Assembly: GCF_016405905.1 (NCBI RefSeq)
Contig: NZ_JAEFCB010000007.1
Location: 169,024-233,023, forward strand
Direction: 5' to 3'
Length of the DNA: 64,000 nt
Source: Variovorax sp. IB41
GTDB taxonomy: Bacteria > Pseudomonadota > Gammaproteobacteria > Burkholderiales > Burkholderiaceae_C
Part shown: piece by piece, positions 8,357 to 18,169 of the stretch
Position numbering within the stretch: position 1 is the stretch's first letter
Layout of the letters: the number at the start of each line of letters is the position of its first letter
Made by a program: the position numbers and the translations under genes
Notes under the pieces: model-generated
Database searches by the model: none
What the model saw: the letters and a program-made list of their open reading frames with translations, nothing else
Told to the model about the DNA's origin: nothing

Positions 8357-9484
8357 ATGGCCCTCCCCCCAGAAGTTTGCATTCGCGGCGCCGGCATCGT
8401 CGGCCGCACGCTGGCCCTGCTGCTCGCACGCGAACGCGTGCGCGTGGCGCTGGTGGTGCCGCCGGCCACGCAGGGCAGGCAGGACATTCGCGCCTACGCG
8501 CTCAACACCGCCTCCCGCACCCTCCTCGAATCGCTGCGCGCCTGGCCCGATGCGGCCCACGCCACCCCCGTGCGCGAGATGCTGGTGCATGGCGACGAAG
8601 GCGGCCGCGTGCAGTTCAGCGCGGCGCGCCAGAAGGTCGATGCGCTCGCGTGGATCGTCGATGTGCCGGCGCTCGAACAGCAGCTGGCCGATGCGGTGCG
8701 CTTCCAGCCCCAGATCGAGATCGTGGCCGAGCCGGTGCCCGCGCCGCTCACCGTGGTGTGCGAAGGCAAGGCCAGTGCCACGCGCGAGGCGCTGGGCGTG
8801 AGCTACGAAGTCACGCGCTATCCGCAGCACGCGGTTGCGGCGCGCCTGGAGGCCGAGCAGTCGCACGACGGCATCGCGCGCCAGTGGTTCAACGACAAGG
8901 GCGAAGTGCTCGCGCTGCTGCCGCTGGGCGGCACGCACGGCAAGACGGTCGCGCTGGTGTGGTCGGTCGACCAGCTGCGCGCCCCCGCGCTGCTCGCGCA
9001 GGGCGACGACGAATTCAACGCCGCGGTGACCGAGGCGAGCCACGGAGCGCTCGGTGCGCTCCGGCTCGCGAGCGAGCGCGCGGCCTGGCCGCTCGCGCGC
9101 GCCATCGCCGACCGCTGGACCGGCGCGATGACCGGGCAGGCGAATCGATCATGGGCACTCGCGGGCGATGCGGCCCACACGGTGCATCCGCTCGCGGGCC
9201 AGGGCCTGAACCTCGGCCTGGCCGATGCTGCGGCGCTCGCCGAAGTGATCAAGACGCGCGACTACTGGCGCAGCGTGGGCGATGCGCGCCTCCTGCGCCG
9301 CTACGAGCGCGCGCGCCGCGCCGACGTGCTGCAGATGAGCCTGGCCACCGACGGCCTGCAGCAACTTTTCTCGCACAACCTGGGGCCATTGCCTGCGTTG
9401 CGCAACTGGGGCATGCGCGGTTTCGACCGCACGCGCCTGGTCAAGCACTGGATCACCGCGCAAGCCATGGGCCTGAAGGCCTGA
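8357..9484 (+). CDS. ubiH: FAD-dependent ubiquinone-biosynthesis monooxygenase, UbiH/UbiF type
   Basis: A 375-aa flavin hydroxylase of the UbiH/UbiF/VisC family, which adds a ring hydroxyl during ubiquinone synthesis at the membrane surface. The N-terminal dinucleotide-binding motif is GAGIVGRTLALLLAR (about residues 11-25). The second FAD motif GDAAHTVHPLAGQGLNLGLADAAALAEV (about 272-299) is diagnostic. The middle part is less conserved than in E. coli UbiH, so which ring position it modifies cannot be read from sequence. It stands alone, 40 bases before dsbC. The ATG lies downstream of CCTACAATCG, which could be a -10 element (TACAAT at 8345). Confidence 0.85.
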   Translation: MALPPEVCIRGAGIVGRTLALLLARERVRVALVVPPATQGRQDIRAYALNTASRTLLESLRAWPDAAHATPVREMLVHGDEGGRVQFSAARQKVDALAWIVDVPALEQQLADAVRFQPQIEIVAEPVPAPLTVVCEGKASATREALGVSYEVTRYPQHAVAARLEAEQSHDGIARQWFNDKGEVLALLPLGGTHGKTVALVWSVDQLRAPALLAQGDDEFNAAVTEASHGALGALRLASERAAWPLARAIADRWTGAMTGQANRSWALAGDAAHTVHPLAGQGLNLGLADAAALAEVIKTRDYWRSVGDARLLRRYERARRADVLQMSLATDGLQQLFSHNLGPLPALRNWGMRGFDRTRLVKHWITAQAMGLKA

Positions 9485-9524
9485 ACGCATGCAGCTTCCA
9501 CATTCGAACCGAACGGATCTCTAG

Positions 9525-10247
9525 ATGACTCTCGCACGCACCCTTCTTCTTGCCGCCTGCACGCTGGGCGCGGCCATGGCCGCCACCGCCGGCGAAGCCG
9601 AGATCCGCAAGAACCTGCCCACGCACATTCCGCAGTTCCCGGCCATCGACGAGGTGACGAAGTCGCCGATCGCCGGCCTCTACGAAGTGCGCGTGAACGG
9701 CTCGCAGATCTTCTACACCGACGAGCAGGGCAGCTACCTGATCCAGGGCAACCTGATCGACGCGAAGACGCGCCGCAACCTCACCGAGGAGCGCGTGGAG
9801 AAGCTGAGCGAAGTGGCCTTCGACAAGCTGCCGCTGCAGGACTCGATCAAGATCGTGCGCGGCAACGGCAAGCGCAAGCTCGCGGTGTTCGAGGACCCGA
9901 ACTGCGGCTACTGCAAGCGCTTCGAGAAGGACATGAAGACGGTCAACAACGTCACCGTGTACCTGTTCCTCTACCCGGTGCTGGGCGCCGATTCGACCGT
10001 CAAGTCGCGCGACATCTGGTGCAGCAAGGACAAGGGCAAGGCCTGGGGCGACTGGATGGAAACCGGCGCCAAGCCCACCACCGCGGCGGGCAGCTGCGAC
10101 GTGACCGCGTTGCAGCGCAACGTGGAGTTCGGCCGCAAGTACAACATCACCGGCACGCCCACGCTGATCTTCAGCAACGGCACGCGCACGCCGGGCGCCA
10201 TTCCCGCAGAGCAGGTCGAGAAGCAACTCGCCGCTTCCGCCAGCTGA
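9525..10247 (+). CDS. dsbC: Thiol:disulfide interchange protein DsbC
   Basis: Periplasmic disulfide isomerase, 240 aa. A signal peptide (about residues 1-21, [17 protein letters not shown]) is followed by a small dimerisation domain and a linker. The thioredoxin-like domain carries the active site CGYC in [15 protein letters not shown] (about residues 126-140) and a cis-proline motif ITGTPTLIF near the end. The second, structural Cys pair (WCSKDK and GSCDV) is also present. It shuffles wrong disulfides and is kept reduced by DsbD. Its TGA overlaps the ATG of the M61 peptidase (TGATG). Confidence 0.95.
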   Translation: MTLARTLLLAACTLGAAMAATAGEAEIRKNLPTHIPQFPAIDEVTKSPIAGLYEVRVNGSQIFYTDEQGSYLIQGNLIDAKTRRNLTEERVEKLSEVAFDKLPLQDSIKIVRGNGKRKLAVFEDPNCGYCKRFEKDMKTVNNVTVYLFLYPVLGADSTVKSRDIWCSKDKGKAWGDWMETGAKPTTAAGSCDVTALQRNVEFGRKYNITGTPTLIFSNGTRTPGAIPAEQVEKQLAASAS

Positions 10248-12079
10248 TGGCGACGAAAGCCGTGTCCCGGCGCGCAGCCGGCGCGCCCGCTGCGGGCGTG
10301 CGCTACCGCATCGAGTGCGCGGACCTGCACGCGCACCTCTTCGCCGTCACGCTGACCATCGACGCACCCGCCGCGCTGCAGCGCGTGACGCTGCCGGTGT
10401 GGATTCCGGGCAGTTATCTCGTGCGCGAATTCGCCAAGAACCTGCAGGGCCTGCGCGCCGTGCAGGGGCGCCGCAAGCCCGTGCTCACGCAGGTCGACAA
10501 GTGCAGCTGGCTGGTCGATTGCACGCCGGGCCAGCCGCTGGTGCTGCACTACCAGGTCTGCGCGTACGACAACTCGGTGCGCACCGCGTGGCTCGATGCC
10601 GAGCGCGGCTTCTTCAACGGCACGAGCCTGTGCCTGCGCGTCGAGGGGCAGACCGATGCGCCGCACGCGATCGAAATCATCGCCCCCGCATCGACGGCCG
10701 AAGGCGCCACCTGGTCATGCGCCACGGCGCTCGTGCCCTCGAAGATCGACAAGCAAGGTTTCGGGAGCTACGAGGCCGGCGGCTACGACGAACTGGCCGA
10801 CAGCCCCGTCGAAATGGGCGCCTTCTGGAGCGCCGAATTCGACGCCTGCGGCGTGCCGCACCGCTTCGTGATCGCGGGCGCCGCGGCCTCGTTCGATGGC
10901 GACCGGCTCATCGCCGACACCAAGGCCATCTGCGAAGCCGAGATCCGCTTCTGGCACGGCGACAAGGCCGGCAAGCGCGGCGGCCCCAAGCTGCCGATCG
11001 ACCGCTACGTTTTCATGCTCAATGCGGTGGACGACGGCTACGGCGGGCTGGAGCACCGCCACTCCACGGCGCTCATCTGCAACCGCCGCGACCTGCCGCA
11101 GCGCGGCGAAAAGAAAAAGCAGCCCGAGGGCTACACCACGCTGATGGGGCTCATCAGCCACGAGTACTTCCACACCTGGAACGTCAAGCGGATGCGGCCG
11201 GCGGAGTTCGCCCGCTACGACTACAGCCGCGAGAACTACACGCAGCTCCTGTGGTTCTTCGAAGGCTTCACCAGCTACTACGACGACCTGCTGCTGCGCC
11301 GCGCGGGACGCATCGACGATGCGGCCTACCTGCGGCTGCTCAACAAGACCATCAACCAGGTGCAGCAGACGCCGGGGCGGCTCGTGCAGCCTGTCGCCGA
11401 TGCGAGCTTCGACGCCTGGGTCAAGTACTACCGCCAGGACGAGCAGACGCCCAACAGCACGGTGAGCTACTACACCAAGGGCGCGCTGGTGGCGCTGTGC
11501 TTCGACCTCACGCTGCGCCACGAAGGCAAGGGTTCGCTGGACGACGTGATGCGCCACCTGTGGACGCACAGCAGCGGCGGGCCGATCAGCGAAGCGGACA
11601 TCGCGGCCGCGCTCGAAGCGGTGAGCGGCCGCTCGTATGCGCTGGAACTCGCGCGCTGGGTGCATTCGACCGAGGAGCTGCCGCTCGCGCAGCTGTTGCG
11701 CGCGCACGGCGTGGCGACGCTCGAAGACCCGTCGCAGCAGGCGCAGGTGCTCGGCCTGCGCGTGGCCGAAGCCAACGGCAGCGTGCAGGTGAAGGTGGTG
11801 TTGCGCGGCGGCGCGGCCGAGAAGGCCGGGTTTTCCGCGAACGACGAGTGGATCGGCATCGAACTGCCCGCCATCGGCAAGAAGAAGTCTGCGCAAGCCT
11901 GGCGCATCGCCAAGCTCGACGACCTCACGCTCTACCTGGGCGACACGACGAAGTTCACAGCCATCGTCGCGCGCGACCGCAAGCTGCTGCGGCTGCCGCT
12001 CACGCTGCCGACCGGCGTGACGACTTGGCGCCTGTTCACGCACGACGCCGCCAAAGTGACGGGCTGGCTGGCCGGCTAG
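10247..12079 (+). CDS. M61-family glycyl aminopeptidase with PDZ domain
   Basis: A 610-aa metallopeptidase. An N-terminal beta domain ([20 protein letters not shown], then [17 protein letters not shown]) precedes the catalytic domain. The catalytic zinc motif is HEYFH (about residue 301) and a downstream Glu in the [17 protein letters not shown] helix supplies the third ligand. The C-terminal 120 residues form a PDZ-like domain. The family removes N-terminal Gly or Ala from peptides. No signal peptide is visible, so a cytoplasmic place is likely. The ATG at 10247 overlaps the dsbC stop; the upstream open frame is a dsbC shadow. It converges with the next gene with a four-base stop overlap. 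Confidence 0.9.
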   Translation: MATKAVSRRAAGAPAAGVRYRIECADLHAHLFAVTLTIDAPAALQRVTLPVWIPGSYLVREFAKNLQGLRAVQGRRKPVLTQVDKCSWLVDCTPGQPLVLHYQVCAYDNSVRTAWLDAERGFFNGTSLCLRVEGQTDAPHAIEIIAPASTAEGATWSCATALVPSKIDKQGFGSYEAGGYDELADSPVEMGAFWSAEFDACGVPHRFVIAGAAASFDGDRLIADTKAICEAEIRFWHGDKAGKRGGPKLPIDRYVFMLNAVDDGYGGLEHRHSTALICNRRDLPQRGEKKKQPEGYTTLMGLISHEYFHTWNVKRMRPAEFARYDYSRENYTQLLWFFEGFTSYYDDLLLRRAGRIDDAAYLRLLNKTINQVQQTPGRLVQPVADASFDAWVKYYRQDEQTPNSTVSYYTKGALVALCFDLTLRHEGKGSLDDVMRHLWTHSSGGPISEADIAAALEAVSGRSYALELARWVHSTEELPLAQLLRAHGVATLEDPSQQAQVLGLRVAEANGSVQVKVVLRGGAAEKAGFSANDEWIGIELPAIGKKKSAQAWRIAKLDDLTLYLGDTTKFTAIVARDRKLLRLPLTLPTGVTTWRLFTHDAAKVTGWLAG

Positions 12080-12666
12080 CCGGCGTTTTCGGTCGCCGCG
12101 GGCTGCTGCCGCACGAACAGCATCGGCTGCGGCTCGCCCACCAGCACACAGGGCTTGCCGGTGCGCCGGCAATGGTCCTGCACGCGCCAGTAGGCGCCAT
12201 GGCTCACGCAGCCCGTCTGGCAGATCACGAGATCGGCGGCGCGCAGGCCCGCTTCGAGCGCGAGGTCGTCGGCGTCGTCGCCGCCGTCGTGGTGCAGGTA
12301 GCGCCCACCGGCGATTTCGACCAGCTGGCGTGCGAGCGACGGCGCCTCTTCTTCGCGGCCGACGCACAGCACCGATTTTTCGCGCAGATCGGATGGGGCT
12401 TCGGCGGCGGGCGGCCGCTCGTGGCGGCGGCTGGCCGGCGACAGCAGCGCGTGCAGGCGCTTGGGCAGCGTACCGCCGACGGCCGCGCGCGCCGCGAGTT
12501 CTTCGCGCACCATCGCGATGGCCGAATCGCGCGCCACCAGCGCGCCGCGCAGGCGCACGACCTGCGCCTCCAGCCGCTCGACCAGTGCGGCCTGCTCGGC
12601 CAGCAGGCGCGAGCAGCGCTCCTGCACGCGGGCATAGGCCCGCAGCAACACGGCATGTTCTTGCAT
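12076..12666 (-). CDS. DUF2325-domain protein
   Basis: A 196-aa protein. The first 90 residues form a coiled-coil-like helix ([21 protein letters not shown]). The C-terminal half is a DUF2325 domain: [16 protein letters not shown], then [34 protein letters not shown]. The Cys/His residues in that last stretch could bind metal or a redox partner; the function is unknown. I prefer the ATG at 12666 because GGAG lies nine bases upstream; an ATG at 12678 adds four residues. A Fur-box-like palindrome sits 26 bp before the start, which suggests iron control. Confidence 0.85.
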   Translation of the reverse strand: MQEHAVLLRAYARVQERCSRLLAEQAALVERLEAQVVRLRGALVARDSAIAMVREELAARAAVGGTLPKRLHALLSPASRRHERPPAAEAPSDLREKSVLCVGREEEAPSLARQLVEIAGGRYLHHDGGDDADDLALEAGLRAADLVICQTGCVSHGAYWRVQDHCRRTGKPCVLVGEPQPMLFVRQQPAATENAG

Positions 12667-12692
12667 CGGGAACTCCATGCGGCCATTCTAGA

Positions 12693-12707
12693 TGAGAGCA
12701 ATTCTCA
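12693..12707 (-). promoter_or_regulatory. Fur-box-like operator
   Basis: The sequence TGAGAGCAATTCTCA matches the 7-1-7 Fur pattern TGAGAAT-N-ATTCTCA at 12 of 14 half-site positions (the second half is perfect). It ends 26 bp upstream of the DUF2325 start codon, where a bound repressor would block transcription. It lies 98 bp from the divergent enoyl-CoA hydratase gene, so that gene is a less likely target. This is a pattern match only. Confidence 0.55.
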
Positions 12708-12804
12708 ATTGGAAGGCCTGGGGTGTCAGCAGGCAAGAAGCCATGCTCGGTATAGTGGCCCGAGCGAATTTTTCCCCTTTTCCCTCACCTTTCCCGGAGA
12801 CACC

Positions 12805-13584
12805 ATGAGCTACGAAAACATCGAAGTGCGGACCGAAGCAGGCAAGGTCGGCATCATCACCCTCAACCGCCCCAAGGCCCTGAACGCGCTCAACGACGCG
12901 CTCATGACCGAGCTGGGCCAGGCGCTCGAGGCCTTCGATGCCGACGAGGCCATCGGCTGCATCATCCTCACGGGCAGCGAGCGCGCCTTCGCGGCCGGCG
13001 CCGACATCGCGGCGATGGCCAAGTACAGCTTCATCGACACCTACAAGGGCGACTACATCACCCGCAACTGGGAAACCATTCGCTCGATCCGCAAGCCGGT
13101 GATCGGCGCGGTCGCCGGCTTCGCGCTGGGCGGCGGCTGCGAGCTGGCGATGATGTGCGACTTCATCATCGCGGCCGACACCGCCAAGTTCGGCCAGCCC
13201 GAGATCAAGATCGGCGTGATCCCCGGCGCCGGCGGCACGCAGCGCCTGCCGCGCGCGGTGGGCAAGAGCAAGGCGATGGACATGGTGCTCACCGCCCGCA
13301 TGATGGACGCCGCCGAAGCCGAGCGCGCCGGCCTCGTGAGCCGCGTGGTGCCTTACGAAAAGCTCGCCGACGAGGCGCTGGGCGCGGCGCTCGTCATCTG
13401 CGGCTTCTCGCAGATCTCGGTGATGGCGGCCAAGGAATCGGTCAACCGCGCCTTCGAGAGCGGCCTGAGCGACGGCGTGATGTTCGAGCGCCGGATGTTC
13501 CACGCGCTGTTCGCCACGGTCGACCAGAAGGAAGGCATGGACGCCTTCCTGAACAAGCGCGCGCCTGATTTCAAGAACGCCTGA
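12805..13584 (+). CDS. Enoyl-CoA hydratase
   Basis: Crotonase-family enzyme, 259 aa, that adds water across the double bond of enoyl-CoA in beta-oxidation. Oxyanion-hole motifs are AAGADIAAM (about residues 66-74) and [19 protein letters not shown] (about 108-126). The two catalytic Glu positions are present, in CELAM and in [20 protein letters not shown]. The latter is characteristic of true hydratases such as PaaF and FadB-type enzymes. A ribosome site GGAGA precedes the ATG. It is a single-gene unit and lacks the 18-bp palindrome found before the other acyl-CoA genes of the window. Confidence 0.93.
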   Translation: MSYENIEVRTEAGKVGIITLNRPKALNALNDALMTELGQALEAFDADEAIGCIILTGSERAFAAGADIAAMAKYSFIDTYKGDYITRNWETIRSIRKPVIGAVAGFALGGGCELAMMCDFIIAADTAKFGQPEIKIGVIPGAGGTQRLPRAVGKSKAMDMVLTARMMDAAEAERAGLVSRVVPYEKLADEALGAALVICGFSQISVMAAKESVNRAFESGLSDGVMFERRMFHALFATVDQKEGMDAFLNKRAPDFKNA

Positions 13585-13605
13585 GGGCGTTGGCCTGACG
13601 CGCAG

Positions 13606-14985
13606 CTAGCGCGTCAGCAGGGCACGCAGCGCTGCGAGCGCCTGCGCCGGCGGCGTGCCGACCGTTGCGGTGCCGCCGGGCTGCGGCGTCCAGCGCACCT
13701 GGTCGCCGGCGATCTCGAGGACGGCGATCAACGTGCCGCCCTGATAGAGCGACAGGCGCGCCTCGACCGGCGCGGCCAGTGGCGCATCGGCCGTCGTGGC
13801 CGAGCGGGCCACCGTGTTCACCAATGCCGCCAGCCCTTCGATGTCGCCGCGTGCGTGGCGCACATCCGCGCCTGCGCGCGTGATGTCGAAGGACGTCCAG
13901 CGGTCCAGCGCGGAGAACGATGGCGCGCCCGCCGGCGACCTTGCGGCCTTGGCGGCGGCGGCACGTGGCGGGGCCGCATCGCGCAGGGCGCCCGAGACGT
14001 CGGCATTCGGACTGCCTCCCCGTGCAACGGAGCCGGATACGTTGCCTGACAGTTCCCGTTGCGAGGGCGCCGGTGCCACTGGCGCTGGCGGCGCGGCCGG
14101 CGCAGAGGCCACCGCAGGCGGCGTCCTTTCGGGCACGGCGATGGGCGCAGGCGCCACCGATGGCGCGGGCGGAGCGGCATAGGCAGCACGCCTCTCCTGC
14201 TCTCTTTCGTCCTGCGCGCTTTCGCTCTTTTGACGCGCGCGTGCGGACGACTCGGCGACGCCCGGCGCCTGCGCCGCGAGTGCCGGTGGAGGTGCTGCCG
14301 CCGCAGGTGCAGGTGCGGGCGCCGGTGCAACGATGGCAGGCGGCGGAGAGATAGGCACCACAGCCGATCGCGCTTCAGCCTGGGCTGCAGTCGGGGCTGG
14401 CTCGGGAAGCGTCGCCTTCGCCTCCTGTGCAGGCGACGCCTCAACCTGCTTGCGGGCAGTCGCCGGCGCCGGCTTGCGGGCAGCATCCGCCGTGGCGCGA
14501 CTTGGCGCCTCCCTGACCGCATCGCGCGCGGGCGCTGCGGGTGCTTCTGCCGCAGGCGCCTGCTGCGCTGCGATTGCGGGGCTGGGCGCGGACTCTGCCG
14601 CGGGTGGCGTCGGCGCTGCTGCGGGTGCCGGCGCCGGCGCGCTCGCGACCTTCGCCTCGCCATCGAGCCTCGCATCGGGAATCGGCTCGCTGTGCCACAG
14701 CACGGTCACGAAGCCGGCCACGAGCACGGTGGCGAAGGCCGCATTCCAGGGCATGCGCGCGCGTGTGCCGCCGCCGCCGAACAGCCGGCGCCACCAAGGC
14801 GCGGCGCTCGCGTTGTTGGCGGCAGAGGCCGGTGGCGCGGCGGCCATGTTGTGCGCCATCTTCAGGATCGCATCGCGCGTGCGCGGATCGGGCGCCGCAT
14901 CGCGATCGGGCGCATGGTCGAGCGCGCGGCGCAGCGCCGCATCGCGCAGATCGCCGTCGTCGGGAAGATCGATGCCATTGCTCAT
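13606..14985 (-). CDS. Putative anti-sigma factor, Ala/Pro-rich membrane protein
   Basis: A 459-aa protein starting inside the stop of the sigma gene (ATGA overlap), the classic place for an anti-sigma factor. Residues 1-75 are cytoplasmic. One membrane segment follows (NAAFATVLVAGFVTVLW, about 78-94). Then comes a 230-residue low-complexity Ala/Pro linker that could span the periplasm, and a small C-terminal domain ending in GDQVRWTPQPGGTATVG. The N-terminal part has no clear ZAS zinc motif (no HxxxCxxC). The anti-sigma role is inferred from position and topology. Base composition in the linker is extremely GC-rich. Confidence 0.7.
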   Translation of the reverse strand: MSNGIDLPDDGDLRDAALRRALDHAPDRDAAPDPRTRDAILKMAHNMAAAPPASAANNASAAPWWRRLFGGGGTRARMPWNAAFATVLVAGFVTVLWHSEPIPDARLDGEAKVASAPAPAPAAAPTPPAAESAPSPAIAAQQAPAAEAPAAPARDAVREAPSRATADAARKPAPATARKQVEASPAQEAKATLPEPAPTAAQAEARSAVVPISPPPAIVAPAPAPAPAAAAPPPALAAQAPGVAESSARARQKSESAQDEREQERRAAYAAPPAPSVAPAPIAVPERTPPAVASAPAAPPAPVAPAPSQRELSGNVSGSVARGGSPNADVSGALRDAAPPRAAAAKAARSPAGAPSFSALDRWTSFDITRAGADVRHARGDIEGLAALVNTVARSATTADAPLAAPVEARLSLYQGGTLIAVLEIAGDQVRWTPQPGGTATVGTPPAQALAALRALLTR

Positions 14986-15647
14986 GCGCGTTGCTCCAGC
15001 ACCGACAGGTAGCGTTCCATACAGCCGCGCAGCTTCTGCAGCCCGTAGCGCAGGCGGCTGCGCACCGTCTCGAAACCGATCTCCAGGCTCGCCGCCAGCG
15101 CCTCGACGGTCAGGCCGTCTTCGTGGTGCAGCAGGAATGCGGCGCGCTGCTCGGCCGGCAGTTCGTCCAGGCACGCCAGCAGGCGCCGGCCGGCGGCGCG
15201 CCAGAAGGCGAGCTCCTCGGCGGACGGATGGGCGGCGGCATCGACCGCCCCGCGCACGCCGCGATCGAGCGTGGGCACGGCATCGCCGTCGTCGTCCGGG
15301 TGCGCATCGAGCGTCACCTCGCGGCCGCTCACGCGCAGGCGGTCCATCGCCAGGTTGTGCGCGATCGTGAAGGCCCACGTGCGCCAGGTGGCGCCCTGCG
15401 GCGAGAAGCTCTCGCGCGCCGAGATGATCCGCACCCAGGTGTCCTGGAACACCTCGTCGGCCTGCGCCACGAGCCGCGCACCCAGCAGGCGCTTGACGAA
15501 GCGGAACAGCCCGCCCTCGTGGCGCGCATAGAGCACGTCGAACGCGGCGGCGTCACCGTGGGCGTAGGCCAGCATCAACTGATCGTCGGGCATGGCGTCG
15601 CGCTCGGTGGCGGCTTTGGCGGAAGGGGCGCGTGGGAGCGCAGACAT
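14982..15647 (-). CDS. ECF-type RNA polymerase sigma factor
   Basis: A 221-aa sigma-70 family factor of the extracytoplasmic-function group. Region 2 is DDQLMLAYAHGDAAAFDVLY through ADEVFQDTWVRI (about residues 20-75). Region 4 is LDELPAEQRAAFLLHHEDGLTVEALAASLEIGFETVRSRLR, with the promoter-reading helix at the end. It directs RNA polymerase to a small stress regulon. I chose the ATG at 15647; an internal ATG at 15593 would give a shorter but still complete factor. It forms a two-gene operon with the membrane protein downstream and is divergent from a VWA protein gene, a likely target. Confidence 0.9.
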   Translation of the reverse strand: MSALPRAPSAKAATERDAMPDDQLMLAYAHGDAAAFDVLYARHEGGLFRFVKRLLGARLVAQADEVFQDTWVRIISARESFSPQGATWRTWAFTIAHNLAMDRLRVSGREVTLDAHPDDDGDAVPTLDRGVRGAVDAAAHPSAEELAFWRAAGRRLLACLDELPAEQRAAFLLHHEDGLTVEALAASLEIGFETVRSRLRYGLQKLRGCMERYLSVLEQRA

Positions 15648-15782
15648 CGGCGGATTTTCACCTGAGCTTGTACGGGCGGCGGACGGCATCGGGGTTCGCG
15701 TCCACAAAAAAAGTCACACGGCTTAACCCCGGGGCCGCGGGCCGGCCGTATCAGCCTGCATTCCACCACCCGGAGTCTTTCC

Positions 15783-17306
15783 ATGGCCCAACCTTTCGCT
15801 CCCCGTTTTCGCCGCCCGCTGGTCGTGCTGCTGTGCGCGCAATTCCTGTGGAGCGCCAGCGGCGCGACCGAGATTCCGGCCGTCGGCAGCAACGCGCGCT
15901 GGCCCCAGCCGGCCCTGCAGGTCTCGCAGACCGAGCCGAACTTCCAGGCGCCCTCGGCCACGCATTGCGCGCGGCCGGTGCAGACCCACGAGACGCCGGG
16001 CGCGCGGAACGCGCAGCTCGAAAGACCCAGGGCCACCACTGCGCCGACGATGGGGCGCCTGGACGCCGCACCGCCCGAGGCACTGCGCAAGGCGGAACCG
16101 GCCGCGGCGGCCGAGAAGAAAGCCTACGGTTCGAGCACCCGCGAGCTGAGCGCGGCCGTGCCGCCTGTGGCGGCCTCTGTGCCGGCACCGGTCGCCGCGG
16201 CGCCCATGCCTGTATCGCCGGCCCCGCGCGCAAGCATCGCCCAGCCCGCGCAGGCCGGACGCCCGGCCAACGAACCCGTCACCGCCGGCATGGTCGACGA
16301 CAACGCCGACTTCAGCGAATACCTGAACTTCCGTGGCCGCACCCAGGTGGCCCACCGCGAGCGCGACGTCAGCATGCGCTACCTGCTCCAGGTGCGCGAC
16401 GCGCGCGGCGCTGCAGTGCCCGATGCCGAGGTGGCCGTGCAGGCGCCCAGCGGCGCCGCCATGTGGGCGCGCACCGATGCGGGCGGGCGCGCCTGGCTGC
16501 ATCCGCTCGCCTTCGACCGCACGCACAGCCAGATGTACGAGGTCACGGTCCGCAAGAACGGCCGGCAGGGCACCGCCTTCCTGCAGCGCGGCCAGAAGAG
16601 CGCGGTCGACGTGGTGATCGACAAGCCCGGCGCCGCGCCCGCACGCGCGCAGTTGGACCTGGTCTTCCTGATCGACGCCACGGGTTCGATGGCCGACGAG
16701 ATCGCCAAGCTCAAAGGCACGCTGCGCACCATCGCCGACGAGGTGGCGCGGCTGCCGAGCCGCCCCGACACCTGCTTCGGGCTGGTGGCGTACCGCGACG
16801 TCACCGACGACTTCGTCGTGCGCCGCCACGATTTCACCGACAACCTCGACGCGTTCCAGGGCGTGCTCGATGGGCTGCAGGCCGCGGGCGGCGGCGACTA
16901 TCCCGAGGCGATGAACGAGGCGCTGGCCGAAACCGTCCACCAGCTGAGTTGGCGCGGCACGGGCACCACGCGCCTGGTCGTGCTGCTGGCCGACGCGCCG
17001 CCGCACCTGGACTACGGCGGCCCGCAGTACGACGACAGCATGGTCGCGGCGCTGGGCAAGGGCATCAAGGTGTTCAGCGTGGGCGCCTCGGGCCTGGACA
17101 AGCAGGGCGAATACATCCAGCGCCAGATCGCCCAGTACACGGGCGGGCGCTTCGTTTTCCTGACCTACAAGGAGGGCGCGAACCCCGCGAGCGGACCGGG
17201 CGCGGAGACGCGGCACGACGTGGCGAACTACTCGGTCCAGACGCTGGACCGGCTGATCGTGCGGCTGGTGACGGAAGAATTGGGCAAGCTGCCGGCGGGT
17301 GGTTGA
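15783..17306 (+). CDS. Secreted VWA-domain protein
   Basis: A 507-aa exported protein. A signal peptide (about residues 1-27) is followed by a 140-residue Ala/Pro-rich region and a carboxypeptidase-regulatory-like beta domain (SMRYLLQVRDARGAAVPDAEV, about residues 197-217). A von Willebrand factor A domain starts at LDLVFLIDATGSMADEI (about 294-310). The DATGS metal-binding motif is intact, with the second and third MIDAS positions plausibly in the YRDVTDDF and ADAPPHLD loops. It may bind a partner at the cell surface. It is divergent from the ECF sigma operon, 135 bp away. That shared region and the matching low-complexity linkers suggest a functional link. Confidence 0.82.
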   Translation: MAQPFAPRFRRPLVVLLCAQFLWSASGATEIPAVGSNARWPQPALQVSQTEPNFQAPSATHCARPVQTHETPGARNAQLERPRATTAPTMGRLDAAPPEALRKAEPAAAAEKKAYGSSTRELSAAVPPVAASVPAPVAAAPMPVSPAPRASIAQPAQAGRPANEPVTAGMVDDNADFSEYLNFRGRTQVAHRERDVSMRYLLQVRDARGAAVPDAEVAVQAPSGAAMWARTDAGGRAWLHPLAFDRTHSQMYEVTVRKNGRQGTAFLQRGQKSAVDVVIDKPGAAPARAQLDLVFLIDATGSMADEIAKLKGTLRTIADEVARLPSRPDTCFGLVAYRDVTDDFVVRRHDFTDNLDAFQGVLDGLQAAGGGDYPEAMNEALAETVHQLSWRGTGTTRLVVLLADAPPHLDYGGPQYDDSMVAALGKGIKVFSVGASGLDKQGEYIQRQIAQYTGGRFVFLTYKEGANPASGPGAETRHDVANYSVQTLDRLIVRLVTEELGKLPAGG

Positions 17307-17359
17307 AAGCGCCCCGCGGACTGGGCTATAATTTTGGGCTCAGCGCAAAACGCTGAAAC

Positions 17360-17436
17360 GGCTCTTTAGCTCAGTCGGTTAGAGCGATGGAATCATAATC
17401 CACAGGTCCGCGGTTCGAATCCGTGAAGAGCCACCA
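17360..17436 (+). tRNA. tRNA-Met (CAT anticodon)
   Basis: The 77 bases fold as a complete tRNA with a 7-bp acceptor stem (GGCTCTT/AAGAGCC), D arm GCTC/GAGC, anticodon loop ATCATAA, a 5-base variable loop, T arm with TTCGAAT and an encoded CCA end. The anticodon stem has one A-C mismatch at its base. The paired first base makes it an elongator rather than an initiator tRNA. A tRNA-Ile with modified C34 has the same genomic anticodon and cannot be fully excluded. Confidence 0.92.
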
Positions 17437-17466
17437 ACACTGCCGAAGCGGTTCTCCGCTGAAGCC

Positions 17467-17504
17467 AAAAAGCCCTAGGTAGATCAACTACTTAGGGCTT
17501 TTTT
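17467..17504. terminator. Rho-independent terminator (bidirectional)
   Basis: AAAAAGCCCTAGGTAG pairs with CTACTTAGGGCTTTTT around ATCAA, with a single G-T pair. T runs on both strands make it able to end the tRNA transcript on one side and the SRPBCC gene on the other. Confidence 0.9.
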
Positions 17505-17536
17505 CGTCCTGTCGCCAGGCAATCCTGCGGCGCCTG

Positions 17537-17983
17537 CTACTCGTTGATCTCCGGCTCGACCAGCCTGGCCAGGTTGCGCAGCGACTCCTGCCAGCCCAGA
17601 TAACAGGCTTCCACCGGAATCACCTCGGGCAGCCCCTCCTGGACGATGCTCAGCTCGGTGCCGACCGACACCTCTTTCAACGTGACGGTCACGTGGATCT
17701 TCCCGGGCAGGTTGGGATCGTCGAAAACATCGGTGTAGCGCAGCAGTTGGTTCGGCACGAGCTCGACGTATTCGCCACCGAACGAATGGCTCTTGCCCGT
17801 GGTGAAGTTGGTGAACGACATCTTGTACTTGCCGCCCACCCTGGCGTCCATCTCGTGGACCTTGCCCGTGAAGCCATTGGGCGGCAGCCACCGCGCCTTG
17901 GCGTCGGCATCGAGAAATGCGCGATAGACCTTTTCGGGCTTGGCGGCGAGGACGCGATGCAATCTGACTGTGTTGGTGCTCAT
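17537..17983 (-). CDS. SRPBCC / AHSA1-like protein
   Basis: A 148-aa protein of the START-like (SRPBCC) superfamily, AHSA1 group. It begins TVRLHRVLAAKPEKVYRAFLDADAKARWLPP, the typical first strand and helix, and ends with the long C-terminal helix GWQESLRNLARLVEPEI. Such proteins form a hydrophobic cup for small ligands. No ligand or partner can be deduced. It is a single gene, converging on the terminator after tRNA-Met. Confidence 0.88.
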   Translation of the reverse strand: MSTNTVRLHRVLAAKPEKVYRAFLDADAKARWLPPNGFTGKVHEMDARVGGKYKMSFTNFTTGKSHSFGGEYVELVPNQLLRYTDVFDDPNLPGKIHVTVTLKEVSVGTELSIVQEGLPEVIPVEACYLGWQESLRNLARLVEPEINE

Positions 17984-18169
17984 GGTTCTTCCTTTCGAAA
18001 CCGCGAGCCTACGAACATCCGCAGCGCATCACAAGGACCGAGAAACCGTAGATCCTGCCAACCGCGCGCGGCGCTCGATGCCGGCGCAAAGCCGTCTGTA
18101 TCTCTTCGTACAGACGCTTACTCCTTTGGCCTACAGGCAATCGCACGCGGAAATGAAGAATCCCATCCC

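Noticed and set aside
15708..15782. ECF-type promoter between sigma operon and VWA gene
   Set aside because: GTCACACGG and AACCCC are suggestive, but no pair with proper spacing could be matched to a known -35/-10 consensus, so no site is reported.
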